NCBI GenBank assembly: GCA_021234155.1
Contig: JAJEKV010000025.1
Location: 17,603,094 to 17,667,093 of the forward strand
Length of the DNA: 64,000 nt
Direction: 5' to 3'
Source of the DNA: Isoetes taiwanensis
Lineage: Eukaryota; Streptophyta; Lycopodiopsida; Isoetales; Isoetaceae
Shown: piece by piece, positions 57,757 to 64,000 of the stretch
How the letters are laid out: every line of letters begins with the position of its first letter
How positions within the stretch are numbered: position 1 is the first letter of the stretch
The notes under the pieces: generated by a model
The model's database searches: none
Seen by the model: only the letters and a program-made list of their open reading frames with translations
What the model was told of the DNA's origin: nothing
Translations under genes and position numbers: made by a program

Positions 57757-60625
57757 TTACAATGTTATTGGGAGACTGGCCATAATTTTTTCATGGGTCT
57801 CCTGTGAAATTTTGTACATGTCTGTGCCTTCAATTTTGTCCATATCAATTTTAGGATATCTTACCACATGGCTGTGCACGGAGGGTTTGGGTTGTTTAGT
57901 GAGCAACATGTACTTGAAATTACCCAAGAATTGATAATACAGTCCACTTAAGATAACCTCATGCACTCCAAATTTTTGCCCCCATCCATCTTTGTATGAA
58001 TCTTCAAGTGTGCATTTGGGTTCTGTGCACTTGAGGATGTAGAAGTCCACATCCTCTGAATTGTCTACCTCGGCATTCACCGCCAAAATTGTCACCTACC
58101 TCTACCAAATTCTTGATCCATTCATTGGCTTGTTCAAGAGTCTCCTTTTTCTTCTCAACTCCGGTTTTAAGTCGGTTACCTCCCACTTTCCAAATCTACC
58201 TGTATTGATGCAGGAGTCCCAATTATGATCCATGCAAAACAAGCAGAAACATGACATGCATCTATGAGCAAGCCTGTTTGGTCTACTCCTGCTGACAGGT
58301 CTGATACAGTGAATCTTCTTTGTGCCTTTAAGTGTTTCAATTTCATATTCTTCCATGTTTGCCACAACAAAGACGTTCAATTTCCCAAAAATATATTTTG
58401 ATCTCATCTGTTTCATCAAGCTGGTAGATCTGAAATATGTACACGTAAATTTTACAATATCTTTAGCATGCCTCGGTTGCACACCATTGGGTTTGAGTTG
58501 TTCCTTACTTAGCAGACCTTTTGATAACAAACACTGCACCATCATGTTCACCTTTACCATGAGCAGTGGCAAAGTAGTTCCACACTATTTCCTTGTCATT
58601 CATTGTGAAGTACACCTAAGAAAAAAAAAAAGTTTTCCGACTTGAATTGTGATGAGCGACCATCACTCCAAACCCAATGCTTCTCATACTCTATTTCCTG
58701 TTCCTTAAGCCATGCAACATGCTTTTGTAGGCAGGTGTTCCACAAATAATGAGTCATGCACTTTATCATCGAAATGTAAAAGTGAGTCTCTTTTATGATC
58801 TTCCTACCATTGTTGAGTCTATTCCTGATCTGCTCCAATCTTTTGTTCTTTTTTTCTTCTTTGGACCGGTCTTCTTACGTGCACTTGACAGAACAGAATA
58901 TCGGCACTTTTGTCATGTCTATATGTTATGTGAACAAGTATAGAAACTTGGTCGGTATGCCGATTACATTGGTTCAGGGCTCATTCTGGATCTTGATGTT
59001 TGTAATTTTCTGCAAAGTCAATAATGGATACAATTGTATCTTAAAATGATGACACACTGCTTGTTTTAAACCGATTGGCCAAATGTGCTATGTAATTGTG
59101 TGGAACAAAATCTGATATTACCTTCTTCACATCCTCTTGAAACTCTTTGGGATTTCTCTCATTCAGTACTAATCTCAAGACAGTTTGTACCTCAAAGCCT
59201 TTCTTGGATCCCCTCAATTCTCCGTCACCGTCCACGTGTTGCTTTTCAAATGTCTTCCAAGTAACTAGTGATGAACCCGTGCCATCCATTTCCTGTGGAC
59301 ATTTTATAATTCTATCCAACCCACATTTTTACATGCCAACATCAAGCGGTTATGATCAAACCACTCCTCATCATCACCTTTCTTTGCTTGGACCACTTGT
59401 CTCCATAAATCACCGGTGCACTTGATTGTATGCTCCTTGGCTGCACATTCTGGGCCAGGGCCACAAATCTCACAGTGGTAGTTGCAATTGTCATGAACTC
59501 CACCCGATTTTCTCGGGCTGTTCAATCCAATCGCATGATGTATTCAAATTTCAAGTGGTAGATGCAACGGCATGTATGCCTCTCCGCGTATCCTCCTTAC
59601 AAAACTTCGGTTTCAACCTCTCAAAAGTCTGCAATGCAATTTTGATATGAGGATTCTCCTCTCTAAACCTGAGATAGAATTGCAACTGCAGGGAAATCGT
59701 GTGAATGCCAAATAAATGCTACATATAATGAACTTACTTAGCTGACTTCAAGAAGGTGAATTGGATGTTCCATCTTTATTCCCCTCCTCGATACATACCT
59801 CCTCACGTCTTTCTTGTATGGAGAAACTCTTGTATTTTACATCGAAACTTGATAACAACTTCTCTATTGTAATCTAACATGCTATCCATCCGCTTCCTCC
59901 TCCTGAACATTGACCAAGGTCCTTCCCCTTTGTTAGCTTGCACCCTTCTTTGAAAAGCATTTGAAATTGTTTTTCCGGGGATCTTTGAACAATCGGCCAC
60001 TTCAGCTTGATTCAATGGCTTGACACCATTTGTACACCGCTACGCCATTATCGGGGTGGACTTCCTTGCCTGAAGCATGTCATGATTCCTCTCAAACTTA
60101 TGTTCTTGCATTGTTTCCTTCAAATTCTTCACCATTTGCTCGGCCATAGTAACACCTTGCTTAGATTTCTTTATAGAAGCAATTGGTAAATCCCTTTGCC
60201 CTCCAAAGAAGATCACAAGGAGGATACTGACCTTTGTCATTGTCATCAACATTTGTACTAATTTGGTTGAATACTTCATAAATTTCTCCTGAAATTTCTC
60301 TTATTCTCTGATCCACTTTCGGTCTCAATTTCTTATTCTTCTTTGAAGGCGAATCTTTAGAAGGGAATTCTTCTTCATTGCTACCTTCTTGGCATACAAT
60401 CTCGCCTCGATCTCTCTTCCTTGCTGCATCGATGGCTCAGAAAGTGAATGGGGAGAGGAATTGGGTTTCATCTATCCCGTTTTTCGTGTATTGCAAAATT
60501 GATGAGGGCAAATTGTTGAATTTCGGTTGAGGCAATTCTTGGAAACAATTAGTCCCTCCATTTTGCTTGAATTCAAGATGGATTAGCCCGCCATCCACGA
60601 ATATGGCGGACTCACGGGCATTCAT
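57757..60625 (-). pseudogene. Transposase-like protein of element B, heavily interrupted
   Basis: Collinear with transposase A on the minus strand, but broken into at least seven frames. Near 60,435-60,300: basic 'AARKRDRGEIVCQEGSNEEE'. 59,803-60,015: 'QAEVADCSKIPGKTISNAFQ' (HTH-like). 59,304-59,525: Cys-rich 'DNCNYHCEICGPGPECAAKE'. 59,041-59,319: 'VLNERNPKEFQEDVKKVI'. About 59,019-59,002: 'DFAENY'. 58,596-58,838: 'IKETHFYISMIKCMTHYLWN' and 'HWVWSDGRSSQFKS'. Near 58,590-58,510: 'WNYFATAHGKGEHDG'. 58,102-58,572: 'MSCFCLFCMDHNWDSCIN'. 57,757-58,095: the C-terminal domain ('VDFYILKCTEPKC', 'VILSGLYYQFLG'). The shared DFAENY, SDGxSSQFK and HGKG motifs make the family call firm even though the gene is dead. 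Confidence 0.75.
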
Positions 60626-60859
60626 GTTTCCGCACCAAACAAGCTCATGATTCTCTCATTTGTCATTTGGCCGCCAAGACCCTACATGTCAATTGATCAA
60701 TCACGCACGTCGTGTTTAAAACACGCCGATTTTAAGCACTTGTAAGCGGCGTCCGGACGGTGATTTCTGCTACCCAGTACCGATTTTGCACCCACGCCAC
60801 ATTTTGGGGGGACAGGGGGGACAGCCGAATTGGAACACCACAGCGTGCTTTTACCCTCT

Positions 60860-62221
60860 TGTGACGTTCCAGCATAACATATGGTCTGAATACGTATATT
60901 ATACTGCCACGTCACACGTACATGTCATCATGACAAGTACTTGAAAGCCGTAAAGGGTTGCATCTAGGGGGCAACCTCGTATGTTGCGCATGTATATTAA
61001 ACATATAAGGAACTAAAGGGGAAACCCTAAACCTTTCTTCTTTCACATTTTGGGCTTCCCTGAGCCATTCCGACGCAATCCAGGGAGCTGGAGCTAGCCA
61101 AGGATCAGGTAACTTGCGATTCTATTGTGCAAAGCCGCCTCTTAGCCCGGCAATGAGTTAGGATAGTATGTTAGATCAGTCCTATCAGCCTTGTAGATCC
61201 TAAGATCAACAGCCGTAACGAAAGAACCTAATCTTGTATATTTAGGTAAGATAGATTAGATCTTATTCAGTATTTCAGTTCTTTGATGTTGATGATGTTC
61301 CATTCTATGCTCTCCTGTGTATGTGGGAAGGGGGGTAGAGACCCTGAAACCTTCAGTAGCAGATGATCATAGATAGCCTCATTAATTCCCAATTAATGCA
61401 GCCTGTGTACAAGAGTCTGCCTGGTTGTGAGTGGCGGGGCTAGACCGGTGGAATAAGGGGGACTTGTCCCATTACTGATTGATCCCTCTGATGCGTAAAG
61501 CCTATGAGGGATCTAAGCTGGCTAGGTTTAATGCTTTGCCACTTCGTGTGGGCAAGGCATGAGCTCGACACCTCTTGGGTGATGCGTCACCTTCAATGAG
61601 GTTCAAGTCGAATACGGGCAGTGGCCCTCTAGCTGCCTGTGATGGGCATGCATGCCTCTGGAGGGGAGGTGACTCTCCTCCTGCCTCATCGGGGCTGGGG
61701 AGATGCAACCCAGCAATAGCCCTTTTGGCTATGCACCCGGCAGGCTACGGTCCGGTCCCAAGACTTCAACCTAATCTGCAAAGTGTGCACGAGAGGGGCG
61801 GATGGAGTGGACTACCCAACAGCCATGTTCTTATGCTAGCCCAATCCATTTGTCATGAATTCTGTCTGCATTATTTTCTGGAGACCCAAGCCGTCAGTCG
61901 AACCCCCAGGAGTCTGAGCCTTGGGTAGGATCCCCCCCTTGTTGTTGTTACTGATGTTGTTGTTATACATGCTATGTTATGATGTATTCACCCTTCGAGG
62001 TGACCATGTTGATATATTGATGTCATGTGCTCATGTTTATTCACGCTTCCGCAGCTAGGACAGTCCCGAGGGAAGACGGCGCAAATGACCATCCATTCTT
62101 CCTCACTGATCTAGTGCTTGGGATTGGTATCAGTTGGATGGCCCCTGCCAATTTGGCTGCCAGGGGGATGAACTCCGCCTTCTGATACGATGGGAGCATC
62201 GTAGAAGTAGGGGACGTCACA
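60860..62221 (+). mobile_element. Solo LTR, copy 2 of the large-LTR family
   Basis: Runs from TGTGACGTTCC to GGACGTCACA (TG..CA with inverted 8-bp ends TGTGACGT/ACGTCACA). It aligns with 9,410-10,881. Flanking pentamers CCTCT and CTTCT differ by one base, compatible with a mutated target duplication. A TATA-like 'aacatataag' near 61,010 followed by 'ggggaaaccctaaacctttc' looks like the promoter and transcript start. Internal open frames are not conserved between the two copies. No internal retrotransposon genes are adjacent. Confidence 0.75.
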
Positions 62222-62469
62222 CTTCTCCTGCCCGTGAGTTCTCTAGCACATATCTAATTTTTTAAGCCATTGATCTGGAAAAAACGAGATCTAACGTGCA
62301 CTCCAAGCCACATTATAAAAAAGTTAGCAAAGAATCTAGAGGGCAAACACGGATGAAAGAAGCAAATCTATAACTTTATAGAGATAAATAAATACACAAA
62401 TGTGTAAAATTATTTAATTATTTTCCTATAATAGAGACTCAAGCAGTTGTTGATGCCGATGCATTATTT

Positions 62470-62578
62470 GATGCAGTGGGACAAGGACAAGGGACAATAT
62501 AAGGCAACAACAGTGTCTCTATTTCATTCAGTGAGACAAGGACAAGGGACAATATAAGGCAACAACAGTGCCTCTATT
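62470..62578. repeat. Two-copy 55-bp direct repeat
   Basis: 'gacaaggacaagggacaata' with 'taaggcaacaacagtg' occurs at 62,480 and 62,535. A shorter 'atggacactat' motif is repeated three times at 62,780-62,845. Confidence 0.75.
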
Positions 62579-64000
62579 TTAGATGCCTTTTCATAGCTTG
62601 GCATCTTGGAATGTATGTTGCAATGTTGTCATTGCAATTTCTTTTCAACATGAAGAACTTGAGGAAGCCCTCATTGCTAGTTGCATGTTCCAAAAATGCA
62701 AGCCTTCATGGTGGGGGTTTCAATCCAGGGTCTGTACTTCTATCTCAGTTATGGTCAAGTGATTCATGGACCCTTGAAATGGACACTATGAGTCTAGATG
62801 GACACTATGAACACTTTTGGTTAAGCGGCTCATGGACACTATAAATCTAAATACGTTATTTTTTTGTGCCTAGTGAACAAGCCTAGGTTTCAAATCCTAG
62901 GGAGATTTATTAACATTGCTTCTATGTCCTAAAATACTATACTTAATAATGTATTCTATGTTCCCAAGGCCACGAAGGGGCCAAAGTTTTTTAAGTTAAC
63001 ACAAATCATTACATCCAACACTTTTAAATTAAAAACTTTCTTTTGGTTTTGGAGCATATTCACGGGGGGTGGTGTAGGGCATCATGACCCTCTTTTATAT
63101 TCCCTAAACCCGTATCGCACATGTATAAAGTCAACACCATTTAGTACATTGTCTTAAACCTTTATACCTCATTATATAGTACACCAAAACTTGTACAAGC
63201 ATACCCTAAAAACACGGACCGCTATCTACTAGATCAAGGAACCTGAACTATATGTGATATTGGAGTACATGGGTGATTGTGGTCTTGCAATAACAGCTAT
63301 CTATGCAAGGATACATTTAGCATAGGATATTATCTGGTGTGATGACTAACGAGCCACATGATATACCATGCTTTCAGCTACCTTGACAACCTAGGTTTTT
63401 TATTGGACTCAAGGCCCAGACACAAGACTATAGCCATGAACGATTCCAAACACAATATTGGTTTCAATACACTTTCGATATTGGATGTGCCATAATTTTC
63501 TTTTGTCACCAGCTATCCATAAACACATGATGTGGTCTGAACACCTTATAATCTTTATGGACACGATTCGTTTTATGCAAATTTCTATGATAGATCCACA
63601 AACGGTTGCAAGCAAGTCCCTAGGGTATATAACACCTTAGAGTTACACAACACTACTCTTTGTAAGGGAGCATTTGTAATGCGTTAACAACTATCTCAAC
63701 TATTAGGTTAGATATCTAGATCCTGGTTCATTTTGAGTCCTTCATAGCACCATACCTAGGAGGGCTTCTACTAGAATCATCACATCATATCATCTAGGTC
63801 TCAAGCCAATCACAAGGGATAGCAATATGAGATGTTCTCTTGAGCTTAGATATCATTGTTGATTTTGAGAAACAGGATTGGAACGTCTATATAAAAAACT
63901 CGATAAGCTGATGGTATTTCACTTCAACTTATGCCATTCTTAAAACTTATCAAGTGCATTTGCCTTTTCACCATCTTGCCACCTTCTCAAAAATTTTCAT
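62579..64000. other. No recognisable gene
   Basis: AT-rich sequence. A short tRNA-like B-box phrase ('aggtttcaaatcct') lies near 62,885. The phrase 'cttaaaacttatcaagtgc' at 63,941-63,959 also occurs at 56,083-56,101 in element B. Neither is enough to name an element. Confidence 0.3.

Larger units (their letters stand above)
53213..60830. mobile_element. Multi-gene DNA element, copy B
   Basis: The arrangement parallels copy A: a plus-strand NIF/FCP1-like gene on the left (53.4-55.9 kb) and a minus-strand transposase-like gene on the right (60.6-57.8 kb), with a different gene (acidic protein) between. Candidate inverted ends: 53,239-53,267 reads in reverse 'gattttacacccgcg', against 'gattttgcacccacg' at 60,782-60,797, with partial matches extending inward (poly-'agtgctt' motifs). 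No clean target duplication was found. The 0.4-kb gap between transposase A and the B phosphatase gene might instead be one divergent promoter, so the A/B border is provisional. Confidence 0.55.

Overview
The window looks like nuclear DNA of a land plant with a large, transposon-rich genome. The evidence is a long PLS-class pentatricopeptide-repeat (PPR) gene, GT-AG introns, L1-like LINEs, En/Spm-type CACTA elements, a Helitron, a TRIM retroelement, solo LTRs and satellite DNA. The PPR style (many near-identical 'MYAKCGSLEEA' repeats) recalls ferns, lycophytes or mosses; a fern is my best guess, and that is inference. Single-copy host genes are scarce. The one clear host-type gene is the PPR gene at 1.9-4.55 kb (minus), apparently frameshifted near its C-terminus.

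Layout. 0-1.9 kb: nothing recognised. 1.9-4.55 kb: PPR gene. 4.71-7.81 kb: three copies of a ~1.03-kb tandem repeat. 7.9-8.6 kb: short tandem and foldback repeats. 9.41-10.88 kb: solo LTR. 12.5-12.95 kb: a local duplication. 13.3-17.56 kb: a nearly full-length but decayed LINE (minus). 18.9-21.1 kb: LINE fragments, one with a twin-priming inversion, and part of an LTR. 21.96-23.84 and 29.31-29.6 kb: one satellite block split by a 5.47-kb Helitron. 31.98-32.74 kb: a small CACTA element. 32.94-33.34 kb: a MITE. 34.8-36.8 kb: a minisatellite and another LINE.

36.8-60.86 kb holds the most unusual content. There are two neighbouring copies (A about 36.8-53.2 kb, B about 53.2-60.85 kb) of a multi-gene element. 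On the plus strand each carries a protein with an NLI/FCP1-like HAD phosphatase domain. On the minus strand each carries a large two-part protein with DFAENY, SDGxxSQFK and (copy B) HGKGEHDG motifs, which I read as a transposase of a family I cannot name. Copy A also carries a Ulp1-type cysteine protease with all catalytic residues intact. Copy B instead has a small acidic serine-rich protein. Most of these genes carry stops or frameshifts; the Ulp1 gene looks intact.

The long intron of transposase A contains a 7.03-kb CACTA element (44,647-51,681) with 44-bp terminal inverted repeats and a TNP2-type transposase remnant. It splits an opposite-strand reading frame without shifting it. Inside the CACTA lies a complete TRIM (50,052-50,753, 5-bp target duplication AGAGT), and one TRIM LTR holds a 272-bp MITE with its own 4-bp duplication. 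This is four levels of nesting. Copy B is followed by a second solo LTR (60,860-62,221) of the same family as the one at 9.4 kb. Short duplications and unannotated sequence finish the window.
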